Part shown: piece after piece, positions 21,946-35,084 of the stretch | How positions within the stretch are numbered: the first letter of the stretch is position 1 | How the letters are laid out: each line of letters begins with the position of its first letter | Assembly: GCA_023101885.1 (NCBI GenBank) | Contig: JALPQD010000075.1 | Span: forward strand, 4,592,630-4,656,629 | DNA: 64,000 nt | Origin: Typhlomys cinereus | Lineage: Eukaryota > Chordata > Mammalia > Rodentia > Platacanthomyidae | Direction of reading: 5' to 3' | The notes under the pieces: model-generated | The model's database searches: none | Seen by the model: only the letters and a program-made list of their open reading frames with translations | Told to the model about the DNA's origin: nothing | Translations under genes and position numbers: made by a program

Positions 21946-24239
21946 CTTTTGGAAGATATTCAGCAAATACAGCATTATTTTTCAGTCAAAATTTCTCAGC
22001 AAATTAGCTTGAGAAACATGGAGATTTAAAGAATTCCATGACTTTCGGTTATTTTGGTGAAATTTATCTGGCCATATAATTTAACCTGGAACTCTGCTTC
22101 CTTCTGAGAATTTAAATTACATGTATATGAGCTAAAAATCATATAACAACAATGAAGTAATAAAGGTAATTCAGCATGTAATTTTTTTTATTTTACAGAG
22201 GATGTTCAAAAAAGTTTAGATATGTTTTATCAGATTCTAGTTTTTTCACAGGACAGTTGTAGCCATCACAAAGGTTTGATACAAGTTTAAAGACTGAAAA
22301 TTACTGCTTGTGAGAATAAATTTATGACAGAAACTGCTTGACAAGCACCTTAAGTCTTACAACTCGAGGATATCCTACTCAGAACACTGTACACTTGATG
22401 CTGACAAAGGAGAATCTGAATCTTTATAGTACATGATATTAAATTAGATACTGAACCATGAAACCTGATTGTTCTGCACTCAATGTATATGAAACTACTT
22501 CTGGATCTACAGGGCCCAAATTTAATTTGTTCAGAATTATTTTTCCCACAAAATAGCATCATGTATAAAGAATCACACTGAAACATAATAAACACTTGCA
22601 AAGGATGGTTCAACTTTGTAAAATTCAAACAGTAATCACACCAGATAGTAATCAATTCAAATTACAGATCTTGAGTTATATCAAAGAGACTTCAAATATT
22701 TGTCCCAAGAGCATAGAAGTTATTCTAGAAAGGGGCTTCATTCCTGTTTTATAATAACCAAGAAAATGCATTACATCTAGACTTTGGTCCTTACATAAAA
22801 TTACTCATTAATACTCATTAGTCTTTAATTTTATCTTTTACCTTAAAGGTTTTTCAATACTGTTGTCTTCTTAATATCCGTGATCCTTTTAAAGAAGTAA
22901 CAAAAAGAGCTTCATGAGATTTTCTGCTTTAGATGTTTATTTCAAGTTGAATAATTTAACTATTTAAGTTGTGTTTTCTCATTATCCAACAGGTCTTTAA
23001 ATCCATTGTGAATTTAATTATTGCAAAAGAGTCTGTAGGAACTTTGGTTTTCAAAACAGACCGGTTGTTGTACTAGAATGTATGAACTGAGGAAAAAATG
23101 TAAAATGTAATAGGTGGATGCTAAAAAAGTATAATTGAGAAGATTAAATAAGAAAACCATGACCAAAAATATGTTGAGATTAAATAATCACAAATTAAAT
23201 AGAGCTACAGATTTTGAATCTTGGGGGTTATTTTAGCTTTCCACTTCATTGTTGTCATCATAAGTTACTATGAGAAAAAATTTCCATCTGAGAATGTACA
23301 ACGTCCTACAAATTTTATCTCTAATCTTTGAAAACATAAATGAAAGATTATATATAACTTGAGGAACGTAAGACTATGTTTAAATGTATCTGTTTAAGAA
23401 AAGGAAATTTTACTAACTAGAAAAAAGAGAACTTGATAAAATCAAAATCTAATCATTCATCATTGAATTCATTGTTATACACAGTAGATGTGTCTTGCTA
23501 AGAATGTTCAAGCTAATTGAGCAGGTAATTTTGTTTTCATTTTCAGTAAGTTAGCTAGTAACATACATTTTTATGTTAACCATTAATCATCATCCTGTTG
23601 GAATATAATATATTTCAATTAATTTCCATTGTAATTGGTAAGCCAAATCTCAACTTGAAAAAGGAGTGGGCTTAGAAAATTCCACTCGGCCATCCTACAT
23701 GACTGCTTTACTTGTATACTGAATCTCTTAACAACTGAACACACATTATTAATCCATATGAACAAAAAGCAAGGGAACATAAATTTTTAAATCTCCTTTT
23801 AGTATCAGTTTTGAAAAGTAGAAAATGTGGTCTTTGATTTCATGTGAAATGTGGCTGAAATGATTAAAATTTTAACAAATGGCTTTTATTTAACATTCTA
23901 ACCTATTAGAGCACACTAAATGAAAGAAGAAAGAAGATTCATACTTTAGAAAATAGAAAACATATGGAAAAAGTAGTTAAAACACCCTAAGAAATATGAA
24001 TCCTAAAGCAGTACTCCTAAAGCAAGAAGTTCAAGAAGCAATTTGATTTTTAACGTAGATCTGTAACAGTCAAGGATATGGAAGAATAAGGTATTTGGGG
24101 AAATGAAATCTGGTACTAAAAATGTAAAAATGTGTTGAAAAATGTGTTTTAAAAGAAATAATACTCATATTGATTTCTATATCTCCAGACCTATGAATCA
24201 CTGTCTTTCACTTAGAAGACTATAGATACATTTCATAAG
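21946..24239. other. Unassigned AT-rich stretch
   Basis: About 2.3 kb without a recognised gene or repeat. Only short chance reading frames. Confidence 0.5.
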
Positions 24240-24745
24240 AATTTATTGAGATATGATTAGTTGATCATGCAACGTATCCTTTTAATGTACATAACTCAAA
24301 TTTCACAAAGTTGTGAAACTATCACAATTTTAAAACATTTTTTATATCAAAAAGAAACCACATTCCCATTAGTCATGCCTTTAAGTACTCTGTCCCTTCC
24401 ATCCTTAGAAGAACCTAAAAAGTCAGATTCTATGGAATTACTTATATACCATGGATATAGATATATCCATGTTAAGAGTTTAACATTTGGATATGTGAAT
24501 AATGTTCACTAGTGTTTTGGCTGTTATGCAAAACACTGCTGTAAACTTCTGTGAGACACTTTTATATAAATGAACGACATATTCATTTCTCATGGACACA
24601 CAGGCAGAAATGGAGTTTCTAGGCTTTTCATGATGCTAATTACTATTTGTTACTTGGAGGTGATTTTTTGTTACCTGCCATCTCCACCAATAATGCATGA
24701 GATTTTTAATTTCACCACATCCTCACTGAAGATTGTAACCTGTTT
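24240..24745 (-). mobile_element. Ancient L1 3' region (L1M-like)
   Basis: The plus strand shows the reversed order of an old mammalian L1 ORF2 end and 3' UTR: TTTATTGAGATATGATTAG, ATGTACATAACTCAAATTTC, CCACATTCCCATTAG, TCTATGGAATTACTTATATA, 'gaataatgttcac', CACCAATAATGCATGAG and TTTCACCACATCCTCACTGA. No frame survives. Confidence 0.65.
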
Positions 24746-24762
24746 TTTTTATTATAGATATT

Positions 24763-25075
24763 GTGATAGTTAATCCTGGGTGTCAATTTGACACACCCAT
24801 CTTTAACTAAGATCAGCTGAAACCACCTAAAGAGATTATCTGGATGATACAAAGAGAAACCCTAGATCCCAGTAGTAGAACCTCTCAGTAGTAGACCAGA
24901 TAAAAGGAACCACAGAACAGACAACTGGAGAGAAGAGACACTCTCTGGGAATCTAGCCTTCAGCCAGGTGGATAGGGGTGACATAGCCTATCTCCAGCTT
25001 CAGCCAGCCAGCCATGCCACTTCCACCATGAAAGACTGTATCTCCCCTCTGGAACTGTAAGTCAAATAAATATCG
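24763..25075 (+). mobile_element. Solo LTR, TGTGATAGTTAA subfamily (3' end incomplete)
   Basis: Sister of the LTR at 3782: TGTGATAGTTAATCCTGGGT, GTCAATTTGACACAC, AGCCAGCCAGCCATGCCACT and an AATAAA-type signal at about 25067. The terminal 60-70 bases are missing or unrecognisable. Confidence 0.7.
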
Positions 25076-25399
25076 GGATTAAGTAGTAGTTGATATAATG
25101 CCTACTATTTCCATCTGATGAATATAAAAATATCCAATGGATTTTTCCTCTTAGAAGCAAAGGTCAATCTTTAAGTGAAACTGTTATAAACTGAAATCCC
25201 ACTAGGGAAGTTAAAAATCATGGGGATATGAGAAAGAGTTACTATTCTTTAACAAAGGAGCCCAGCATTACAGAAAGTGAAGTGAACTGGAATGAGCCTA
25301 GAAAGAAAGGCTGGAGGACTGTGGAATGTAATGCAAGGGCAGGAATCCCATCTAAATCAGATAAGGTAATGTTCTCAGAGCCATATCTTTAGGTAAATA

Positions 25400-25594
25400 T
25401 ATAGATAAATAATAGATTAGATGGAAATAGATGAGATAGATAGATAATAGATAGTAGATATAGATGATAGCTATGACAGATATCTATATGTAGAGATGAC
25501 TGATTAGATAATAGTGATGATTACACAGATAATTAGATAAGCAGAAAATTGATATGACTGATAGATATAGATAGATGATAGATGATAGATAGAT

Positions 25595-25625
<31 letters not shown>

Positions 25626-25628
25626 GAT
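25400..25628. repeat. Imperfect (GATA)n microsatellite
   Basis: GATA/TAGA repeats with interruptions; the purest stretch is about 25590-25628. Confidence 0.95.
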
Positions 25629-26276
25629 AAATAGTGTGGCATGGATGGAAAGAAAGTAAAATTGTTTTAAAAGTTAGAGCTGGTCTAGAAACTTCCTCCT
25701 TGCTGTCCAGCTTTCATAGTACCAGGTGGTATTATATGAACTGTTGGGGGAGAAAAGCAATCAATCTATCTATGAAATCTCAACACTACACAAACCACCC
25801 TGGAAAGAGCAACCAACAGTGCAATACTGGCATGAATGTCAAGGAGCAACCAATAGGTTTCTGATGGATTTAAGCCTTGTTTTTCAATAGGAATCATATT
25901 TCTGGGACTGTAAACTAGGACAAGATCTATGAAAGGAGAGGAAATAAGTCCTAGGAGACTATAAACTATTACAGTTTTGCTATAAAAACACAAATAAAAC
26001 TTGTTTAAAAACTTTTGTCATTTTACATATAGAATGGAGGAGCGCTCAGCCTAGAAGCTTCCTTATTATAGATATTCGCAGCTAATCAAAATGCAGAAAA
26101 TAAATGGTTGCAGACTGCTCAGCACTAAACAGTACAGCCAAACAACCCCTTTCAACCTACACACACACACAACACAAAGGCTCAGGGAGCATAGTAAAAT
26201 AAGGAAGGAGTGTAAGATCCTAAGAAGCTAAAAGAGCTAGGGCTATAGTCAGACATTGTCTTCTGGATATGACAAT
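25629..26276. other. Unassigned stretch
   Basis: Contains a short (AC)n run near 26160. No gene recognised. Confidence 0.45.
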
Positions 26277-26805
26277 CCATGATTTCACTGCAGCAATGTC
26301 TACTTCTATAGACTTCTACAGGATTTGATCTATCAACATTTCACCATGAAAGAGGAAAGATCTCAAGAGGCCTCATGCCAGGACAAGAGACTGTTGAGAG
26401 CTAATGCTGGATGATGGAGAAGGGAAGATGCTTTCTTCAATGGTATACCACTGATACATGATTCATACTCAACTAGTGCTCAGACACATGTCATTATGAA
26501 CAGTTTCTGTACCAGGCAAACCATCTGTGTCTGCTCCTCCCAAGAGCAAAGCCATGCTCTTAATCAACAGACTGAGGCTGCATGGAGAATGGGCAGATGA
26601 AACTGCTCTGATCTTGACACGGCTAGAATGAAGATGAAACCCAGTGGGACACACATGAGAAAAGATATGAAAGAGCAAAAAGACTGGTAGGATAGGGAAG
26701 AAAGGTTGTAATGAGAAAAGAAAAGGGGATGAGATTGCAGATTAAGGTGTTAAAATATCATAAATTCACTGTATTCATGTGTAGAACTCTAAAAGAATAA
26801 ACATG
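26277..26805 (+). mobile_element. Old L1 3' UTR fragment (Lx-like), copy B
   Basis: Shares with 6880-7298 the motifs CATGATTTCAC, TATCAACATTTCACCATGAA, GGGAAGATGCTTTC and GTTAAAATATCATAAATTCA, and an A-rich end with AAAAGAATAAAC. This copy contains about 120 extra bases in the middle. Confidence 0.6.
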
Positions 26806-26818
26806 AGAAAAGACAGGA

Positions 26819-26829
26819 GACAGAGAGAA

Positions 26830-26872
<43 letters not shown>
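26819..26872. repeat. (GA)n microsatellite
   Basis: GA repeat with a few AAA interruptions. Confidence 0.95.
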
Positions 26873-26873
<1 letters not shown>

Positions 26874-26959
26874 CAAATGCGAGCTCTTTAAGGTCAGGAC
26901 ATTTGCCTTTGTTCTTGTTCATCTTCCCAGTGCATAATAAAGATGGAGAAACAGCCACT

Positions 26960-28380
26960 GAACTTCTGAGGCACAGACAACATTCTATTCAGTACCTTAC
27001 AGGAGAGACTAAGAGCATTTATACAGCAGATCAAAATCACGCACCTTTCCCTAGCAAAGCTCATAAGTAAAAAAGACAGTTTTTTCTTTTTCATTTTGCT
27101 TTACATTAGCTTTGCAGAATTTGTCATTGCAAAAAAAGAGGGACAAACACATATATTGCCCTTTAGTTTATTCTCATAATGCAAAGAAATTCCAGGAGGT
27201 ATTACAAGAACTGGAGATCCTCTCAAATATTAATCATTTCTGACCCATCTGGTGCTTATGCTGAAGGTCTAAAACGATATCCATACAAGGAGGAGCTTTG
27301 CAGCCAGATGGTCTCATTTTTCTTTTTCTTCCCTTTCTCCACATGCTTTGTAAGTTGATTCACTCCAGTGGAAGAGTACAAATAATTCACAGAGCTATTT
27401 GATATGAATAATAAACAAGTAACCCATGTAAGGGATCCAGACTTTGGAAAATGAAAGGATATTGCTTTGGCAGGATTAGATTAGGACCACCTTGGCATGC
27501 TGGGAGAATGTAAGAAACAGCAAAAGACATTTGGAATGCCAGCCCATACTCATGCTTAAAACTCCCTAGCAACTAGTACTATTCCTGTCTCCACCAGGAC
27601 GCTGCGCTGAAGAACACACACTACAAGCCACATCTAGAAAGAAAAATACCCAGGTTCTGTCAGTAATATCACATACAATTATGAAATTCTACACCATCAT
27701 GAATTTCTTGTTAAAATTAGGTTCGAAATTTACCCACAAGTATTTAATTATGGATCAAGTAGCTACCAAAGTAGCTGTCTGTCTGAGGTAAAAAGCATGT
27801 CAATGATTACCCAACTATTCTTTAGCTGCCAACACTAGGCTATTTGTGAACTGAGTAGTTTAAAGCCTGCTGTAGTAGTTGCTGATGATCTGATCTTTGA
27901 ACTCATCTGCACTGGGGATTTTTGCTTCATTGGAAGTCTGATGGCCCTGGCGAGATGTACTCAGCCCTGCTCTCAGCCCCTTTCCCCACCCTGACACACT
28001 TCTAATTTAGCCAGGTAAGCTTCGTCTCTGAATGAAGAAAAGGGGAAAAAAAGAAAACCACTGAATGTTCTGCAGTTCTATCATGTCCAGGACTAATTAT
28101 CAAGCCCACGAAAGAACTAACCTTACAAAGAATCTTTAGCATGAATATATATTCTTCAAATGGATTTAACCTGACATTAAAATGCATGTAATTTTCTAAG
28201 CATCTTATTAAAAAGATTTTCATATTTTGCAACTCTCCCAGTGAAGTAATGTTGCTAAAATGACAGAAGTAGCAAACAGAGAGAAACAGAACACTGTCTC
28301 TTAAAAGGCCTATGAAAGTGAAGCAGCAACTAAAAATTTACTACCAAACTAGTAATTTCAAGTATAAACTTTTTAAATAC
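26960..28380. other. Unassigned stretch
   Basis: No gene or repeat recognised. Base composition is less AT-rich near 27930-28000. Confidence 0.45.
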
Positions 28381-28386
28381 TATTTT

Positions 28387-28406
28387 CCTTTCTCTTTCTT
28401 TCTTTC

Positions 28407-28458
<52 letters not shown>

Positions 28459-28515
28459 TTTCTTTCTTTCTTTTTCTTTCTTTCTTTTTTTCTCTTTCTT
28501 TCTTTCTTTCTCCCA

Positions 28516-28556
<41 letters not shown>
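28387..28556. repeat. (CTTT)n followed by (GA)n
   Basis: CTTT repeat at 28387-28512, then GAGA at 28519-28556. The second tract abuts a B3-type SINE and probably grew from its tail. Confidence 0.95.
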
Positions 28557-28559
<3 letters not shown>

Positions 28560-28684
28560 GAGAACATTATGATATTCATGTAGTGACCAGAGGGCAATTT
28601 CAAAGTTGTTTCTCTCCAGGAATTAAATGCAGGATGCCTGACTTCTGCAAAACGCCTCCATCCATTGAGCCATCTTGCCAGATC
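28557..28684 (-). mobile_element. B3-type SINE remnant
   Basis: The reversed B3 pattern is seen: AGTGACCAGAGGGCAATTTC, GTTTCTCTCCAGGAATTAAA, GCAGGATGCCTGACTTC and CATTGAGCCATCTTGCCAG. Confidence 0.7.
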
Positions 28685-28689
28685 TCAGG

Positions 28690-30480
28690 TGTGTAAACTT
28701 TCAACTCTGTTTCTCATGAAATATCCAAACCAGGTTTTCAAAATTAAAATAAAATATCAGGAATCCAAGTCTTTTAGAAAGTAGACCGATGTCTTGCTGG
28801 AGCCACACTGAGGTTTTTTAAAAATCATTTACCTAAGAGATTAAGTAGGAAATGGAAAATGGAGCTTAGACAAAATTCAGAATTCTCTCATGTATCAATA
28901 CAGTCCAACAACTCTAAACCTGGTTGTACGTTCAGTTCTCAATCAAAAGTGTGTCCCAAGCTGCTTTGTAAACCACAGGGCAAGACTCTATTGAAATTAT
29001 CAGTTTTGTACAACATGCCAGTTTCTCTGCTTCCCCCAAAAAGACTGGGACACAACGGGAACAGACAGGATCACATCCCACCGTTAATGGTCACCATTTC
29101 AAATACCTTGTAGACTTTGTCCATTTATTCAATCCTTATACAAGATTTTGAAGGGTCACAGTGGTCCTTAGGCATAGGAATGCATTCAAAGGAATGTTAT
29201 CCATATTTGGCTTTACATTTCTTCTCTTCCTGAGATCTCTTCCTTCTCTGTTCAGTAACTGTTCACCTGGAATCACTTCATCTGCAGCACCACATCACAG
29301 GAAATATGTTTGGGAGGCTCCAGGTAACATCAATGCCTTCTTTTTGGAAAGTCTCCCACTCTGGCACCTCCATTTCTCTACTGCTTCCCTGGGGAGTAGC
29401 ACACCTGGTGCACATCTAATCATAGTTCTTAGGATGCCAGAGTTCAGAACCTTCATGAGCGGTGGAGTTTAATGCTGAATTCTTGCAGCAAATTCCCACG
29501 ATAAAGTCTTCCTTTAAATATACTGTGGTCTTCAAACAAAAATACTAAAAGGAACGAGTGTTATATGAACAATGTCTAGTTTCTAGTGGTATATTTCAAA
29601 CATCAATGCCTGCTGATAGTCCCCTCTGTTCCTTCTATTCCTCTTACACAGTCTCTATGTATGAATGCATGCTCATTCTACATCTTCATTCTCCTCTTCC
29701 CATTCTCCTTTATCCATTACAGACAGCATAGAAATGAACTAAATGAGGTATGTGGGGTAGATGGTCTGTGCCTACCAGTGTAGACTGTGATTCTTGCCTC
29801 TAGCAACATATTACTTCCTTACAATGAGATGAGAATCCCAATGCTTTGAACTGAGATGGATTTTACACAACCCAGCATCTTTGTCAAGTGAATTATCGCC
29901 AGGGGCTGGGCTGGTCCTACAGATGAACACTGAATCCTGTAGCAACAAATTAGAATCTAGAAGTAAAAGTATTCTCAAACATTCCCAATTAAATTATCAA
30001 AAAAAACTTGTCATCTTGCAAAGTACATATTTAGTAGTATTTTTAGCTGATGCACAGAACTGAAGATTATTTATTAAAATAATTATGGGCTTATAAATGT
30101 CAGTGTCATGCTGTATTATTTTAAAAGTCAATTAAAGTGCCAGAAAGATGGCAGAGCCTCACCAGTGCAGTGGCATGACAATGCTTTATACACAAGACAA
30201 AGGTCATTTAAGTTGACACTCTCTGCTAGAGTGCTAATTAATGCAGCATTTTACAACATGAAGGAAAAACCTTTCTATTTTTATACATGTAAAAATTGCT
30301 GCAGTTGACTGTTTTTATGTCATTAATAAGGACAGTCTGAAAATAGCCTTTTATTGGCTTACTTTACATCAGAAAGAGTGATAGGTTAGGAAGTGGGTCA
30401 AAACAAGCAGACTTCATTTCATGTAAATGTCTCAAAACACATTGCAGTGTGCTTTTCTTTTAAACATCATCAAGCTTTTC
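28690..30480. other. Unassigned stretch
   Basis: About 1.8 kb of mixed composition. The longest frame (29161-29472) has no recognisable family and no supporting features. Confidence 0.45.
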
Positions 30481-30485
30481 CCCAT

Positions 30486-30640
30486 TATGTGCCAGGAACA
30501 TATAACCCTCATAGACTTCCATGAGCTAGACCTGGTTGTTCCCCGTTTTAAAAAGAATCATTGAACTCGAAACAAGTTTTTTAACTTGTCAAAGGTTTCA
30601 ACTGAGTGAGTGGAAAAATTGGGGCTCAATTTTAGGCCTT
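30486..30640 (-). mobile_element. MIR SINE remnant
   Basis: In reverse it follows the MIR order: TGTGCCAGGAACATATAACC, CCCCGTTTTAAAAAGAATCA, AACTTGTCAAAGG, and a GGGGCTCAATTTTAGGCC end. Ancient and diverged. Confidence 0.5.
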
Positions 30641-31445
30641 CTCAATGCAAATGCTTCTTTTGTTCTGTCGTGTCTGCTATCTAATGCTTACGAGTGTGCA
30701 TTTTACTTTGCAAAATTATGGAGGAAGAGAAAATGGTCTCTGGAAACGGCAAGCACAGAGATAAGCAGAAATGAATGTGTCTCTCCTTTTCTCTGTGTCC
30801 CTAATTTCCCTCTGCTAGTTGTCTGCCTTGGCACTGAAGAATATGCACATGCTCCAGAAGGAAGCACAGAAGCTGACTGTGAGCAATGAGGATTCTCCTG
30901 TACATTAAATACTTGCACAGGAGCTGTGTTTGACTGGCAAATACAAAAAGGCTCTCTGTGACATCCATCACACTGCCTAGTGCCGCACCAAGTTTGGTCT
31001 CAGTGACAAATGCTTCAAGTTAATCATCCGTTTGCCTCCCCTTTTCCTTAGAAGACATTGATCAAATTCTGTTGACAGACACTCCATGAAATATCAGCTC
31101 CTGGGAAATGCTGAGCTGGTTTTGGGGACAAGACAACATCTTGAGGGACATCTGTCATGTCGCTTTGACATTAGCTGTCCTTTTCATTTCAGATCACATT
31201 TTATTTTGATCGGAGTTGTAGATTTTACAAATGTTCTCATGGTTGTCATAAAATTGATGTCTAACGTGGCCTAAAACAGAATTTCAAGCTAACAACAGTA
31301 TCATTTAAATAACTAAAGATCAAAGAATCATAAAGTGAGAAGTCTTGGTATGTAGAAACTCTACATACCTCTATTGTGTATAGTAAACTATAACTCCTCT
31401 ACATACTCAAATATCTTTCATTAGATAGCAAACCTCATGTACATC
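30641..31445. other. Unassigned stretch with a small hairpin
   Basis: No gene recognised. A perfect 9-bp inverted repeat GGTATGTAG / CTACATACC lies at 31347-31355 and 31361-31369 with a 5-base loop. Confidence 0.45.
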
Positions 31446-31826
31446 TATACCAGTTTCTCTTCTCTGTTGCTGTGAGACAACACTCAAACTCAAGCAACTT
31501 AAAGGAAGAAAGGGGAGATTCACTCAGCTTACGGTTCCAGAAGGGAGATATAGTTTATCATGATGGGAAAAGTATGTCTGGCCATTACAAGCTAAAGGAG
31601 GCTTACGTGACATCCATTATGGAGGCTGAGATAGCTCAAACTTAGCTGTACAAGAGGACTTCTCCTAAAAGCAGGGAGGGGCAAACTAACCTCAAGGCCC
31701 ACCTCCTGTGACATCCCTTTCTCCAGCAGGACTCCACGTCCTAAAAGTGCTATGACCTTCCCAAACAACAAATAAGGATTCAAATACATGAGTCTGTAGG
31801 GAATGTCTTATATCCAAATCATAACA
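31446..31826 (-). mobile_element. MaLR/ERVL-type LTR
   Basis: On the minus strand it begins TGTTATGATTTGGATATAAG and ends near CAGAGAAGAGAAACTGG. A 'ggaggtgggccttgaggtt' phrase is shared with the LTR starting at 63842. This is the typical layout of rodent MaLR-like LTRs. Ends are approximate. Confidence 0.65.
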
Positions 31827-31829
31827 TCA

Positions 31830-32750
31830 TTTCCAAATAATATGATATTTTGGTATTCAACTGCTTTTCACAGTGTCATTTTCAAAAGTAGCTGTTTTCA
31901 TCCTCCTGGATACGTGAGGACATGTTCATGGTTTAGGCTATAGAGAAATGAGACCTGAAGTAAGGCAGAGCATTCAGAATGAAGATTTACCTTGCACCCA
32001 TGGAGAAAATTCTACTTCTGCAAATTATGTGCAACAGAAGGAAACATTCCAGAAGTCGGGGGGGGGGGGTGATGACTCTGTATACTCTCTGCAGTTCTCA
32101 AATGTTTAATTTTCACCTTGCTCAAGAAAAAATTTTACAATGTAAAAATCATGTTACAAGTTCTGCTTAAGTCCTAAGACTACATTTAATAAAGATATAC
32201 CTAGCAAGTCACACTGTGGAAATGGTAAAAGACCCAGTGGAGATTCAGATCCAGCAGCTAAGAAAATTTCTTATGAGAAAGGAAAATAAAGAAAGGTCCT
32301 TTCTTTTGTCCTGACCTACAAAGCTACTCCTCAGTTAGAAGTTTGGGCTTAGAAGTCATGCCCTGATCCATGTTTGAATTTTCACTGGCTTGGTCTTTTG
32401 TACTATTTCACAGATGAACACAGCTGCTGTGCATTCACATTTTGTCTTTTCTTTTATTTCAATTAAAAGAGTTTTCTCTCTAGGACATTTTACAGTCTGT
32501 AAAACAAAAGTCTAAGTAATTTTCCTAGTAATTAATTGATTTGTTATTTTTTCAGAAGCCAAAAGGAAAAAGCTTATAAACCTTAACATGCATATATTTT
32601 GAATCTGTTACTCTTTTTAATTCATTTTCTATTTTCAAATGTCTTATGAAAGAGAGTAGACAAAATCATTTATAAGTTGGCAACTGTCTGTGAAATGCTT
32701 TATTTTAGTTCATATAGTAAAAATTTTCTCAGTATTTTTGAAAAGTTAGG
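31830..32750. other. Unassigned AT-rich stretch
   Basis: Contains a run of 11 G (32059-32069). No gene or repeat recognised. Confidence 0.45.
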
Positions 32751-32762
32751 AAGCTTGTTTTT

Positions 32763-33335
32763 TTATTTTTTATTGCATATATTTTGCCTAGTTATATAGG
32801 TTCAATAGGTACCCCCCTTCTTCTTCCTCCTTCTTCTCTTCTTCTTTTCCATTCCCCCCCATTCACTCCTTTTCCTTCCTTCCTCCTTTCTTAGTGCTTT
32901 CTGCTTTCTCCCTGTCATCCTCCAGAGTATCTGTTTATACGGGTATTGAATTTCCTTCTGAGTCATCTACACTAGTGAGGATTCAGGACTCAGTGGCATA
33001 CTTTGGGGCCACTTGGGCTGCTCACTAGTATGGGAACTCTATTAGGTCTGTTTAACCCCTTGCCTCTAAGGATCCTACTGGTGAAGCTTTCTCCCTATAA
33101 TCCCTGCTAGACTTTGGAGAATTGTTGACATGTCAGCCATTGTGCAGGTCAAGCAAGGTCCAATCACATTGTGGCTATATCCTGGCTGCCGCAGCCCTGA
33201 CTTGTGTGGAATGTCTTACACCCCCATATTTAGGCTCTTACAATCTTGTCACTCCCTCTTCCACAAAGTTCTCTGAGCTTTAGGATGGAGAGAGATTTGG
33301 CTGGTCCGGTTTTGGGTGAATATTGTAGGGTCTGC
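32763..33335 (-). mobile_element. 5'-truncated L1 3' UTR fragment
   Basis: The reversed L1 3' end (AGGTTCAATAGGTACCCCCC, C/T-rich tract, then the 3' UTR body) is flanked by AAGCTTGTTTTT at 32751-32762 and 33336-33347. More diverged than the copy at 21274. Confidence 0.85.
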
Positions 33336-33469
33336 AAGCTTGTTTTTAAAAACAGTTTTAAGAGCCTCCTGCCCAAGGATCACATTAGGATTTGTGTGGA
33401 CTGTGGACCCAGGACACCTAGGGTCTCCTATAGAGATTTTTTTCCATAGCAGACCTTAAACAATACTAT

Positions 33470-33655
33470 AATAATATATCACAGAGATCTGAATGCCCAC
33501 GAGAGTAGACAAGCCAGAGGAAACACTGGGGTCATAGAAGTGGCCAGGTGGGATCGTGGAAAGGAGTGGGATGGATTGATTAGTGGAGGGAAACAGGTAT
33601 TATTACTCAATAAATTTGTAAAACTAAAAAAAATATAAAAAAAGAAAAGAACTTT
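33470..33655 (+). mobile_element. Possible older L1 3' end
   Basis: The ending GGAGGGAAACAGGTATTATT followed by CTCAATAAATTTGTAAAACT and A-rich sequence resembles the L1 3' terminus used elsewhere in the window. The upstream part is not clearly L1. Confidence 0.4.
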
Positions 33656-33815
33656 TAAGAGGAAAAAAAAGTTCTCCATCTCCAGAGATCTGCACTTCTA
33701 GATTTAGTAAGAAAGATTTTCAGAGAAAGCCCCCAAAGTGAATAAATAATAGATAGACAAAGGACAAATAATAAGAAAATACTTAGTTTAAATAAATTAG
33801 CTAAATGTTAATGGT

Positions 33816-34222
33816 TGTCATAGTTAGATACAGGTGTCAATTTGATGGTTAAGGCTTTGAGCTCTGAACATATTTGTAGAAAATTAGTAGTTGAGTTGAG
33901 CCTGAGGGGAGCTTGAAGGGGATTGTCTAATTGCTGGAGAAGGCCCTGCCATGAGTAGGTGACTAAAATGGAGGAAACTGGTTGAGAAAGTTGGTATTCT
34001 GTACACTTGGCCAGATAAGCTGGTCTGGAAAGTAAAGATTGTCCCTCTCTTAACACTCCTGAGGATACTGTGCAGTCAGTTCTCGCAGCACTTGGCATTG
34101 GTGTGTGCTCTCCTGCCACACTGGACGTGGAACTATAAGTGGACTATCGTAAGACAATAAAACCCACTTGTTCCCCTATAAATTGGTCGTGAATTTGTTG
34201 ATAATCATGCAAAATTTAAGCA
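33816..34222 (+). mobile_element. Solo LTR, TGTCATAGTTAG subfamily
   Basis: It starts TGTCATAGTTAGATACAGGT, followed by TGTCAATTTGATGGTTAAGG, AAATTAGTAGTTGAG, an AATAAAACCCACTTGTTCCC segment and GATAATCATGCAAAA near the end. It is bounded by an unusually long imperfect direct repeat (about 33784-33815 and 34224-34256) instead of the 5-bp duplication expected for an LTR. Confidence 0.75.
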
Positions 34223-34259
34223 TTAATTTAAACCAATCAGTTAAATGTTGATGGTTAAA

Positions 34260-35084
34260 CACTCTGATCAAAATGAAGAGCTTGTCGAAACTGACATAAA
34301 TTCTCCTTTCCCTGCAAAAGATAAAAATTCAAGGAAAAATGTATATTTAAAATAATATGATTAAAAATAAGCCACCCAAGTAATCTAAAGCATGCAGCAG
34401 AGAAAATTCCATACGCACCCACAGCAGGGACAACAGATCTTAAGACAAAGATTAGCCAAGAAAAGTGGCATGCTTTGCAATAACTAAAAGAGACAATCCA
34501 TCAGAAAAAATAACATTTTTATTAGTGAGATCAGTCACAAAGTAAAGGTGCCTGTGTGCAAAACTGGCAGCTTAAGTAGGATTCAGGAGCCCACATGGAG
34601 GAAAGAGACAAATGACTTCCATATTAGACTCTCTGACCATCACATATTCTCTCTTTCTCTCTCTCTCTCTTTCTCCCCCTCTTTCCAATAAAATATTTAT
34701 TATCGTCTTTGTACTTTAATGGGAAGATTAATTGCCCTAAAAACTACAGAATCCCCATAAAATATTTTTAAATAATATTTACATATTTGGGTATGTACTT
34801 TAAAACAGAGGTTTAAATACAGGAAGCAAAACTTTAAAAAATTGAAAGGAAATATGTCTTTGTTCATACTAGAATATCAATTGATAGAACTAACTCAATA
34901 ACACTGTCAATTAAGACAAATATCTCAGCACTACTAAATACCAGATCTTCCTGGTGTTTACTGATATAAATACAGTAATCTGTGAATGTTAACTGTAGAA
35001 TTCATTTCTATGATAAGTCATATGTTTCATGCATAAAGATACCAGGAATGCTCTCAATGAAAGAATACATATTGTGCCATAAAT
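34260..35084. other. Unassigned AT-rich stretch
   Basis: Holds a short CT-rich tract near 34651-34685. No gene recognised. Confidence 0.45.

Noticed and set aside
28312..28603. Ser/Phe/Leu-rich and Lys/Glu-rich frames
   Set aside because: Translation of the (CTTT)n and (GA)n tracts.
29161..29472. 103-codon frame with a hydrophobic start
   Set aside because: The signal-peptide-like N-terminus is not enough; no homology recognised.
30536..30889. 117-codon frame as a possible gene
   Set aside because: Its start overlaps a MIR remnant; no domain, no splice evidence, no upstream features.
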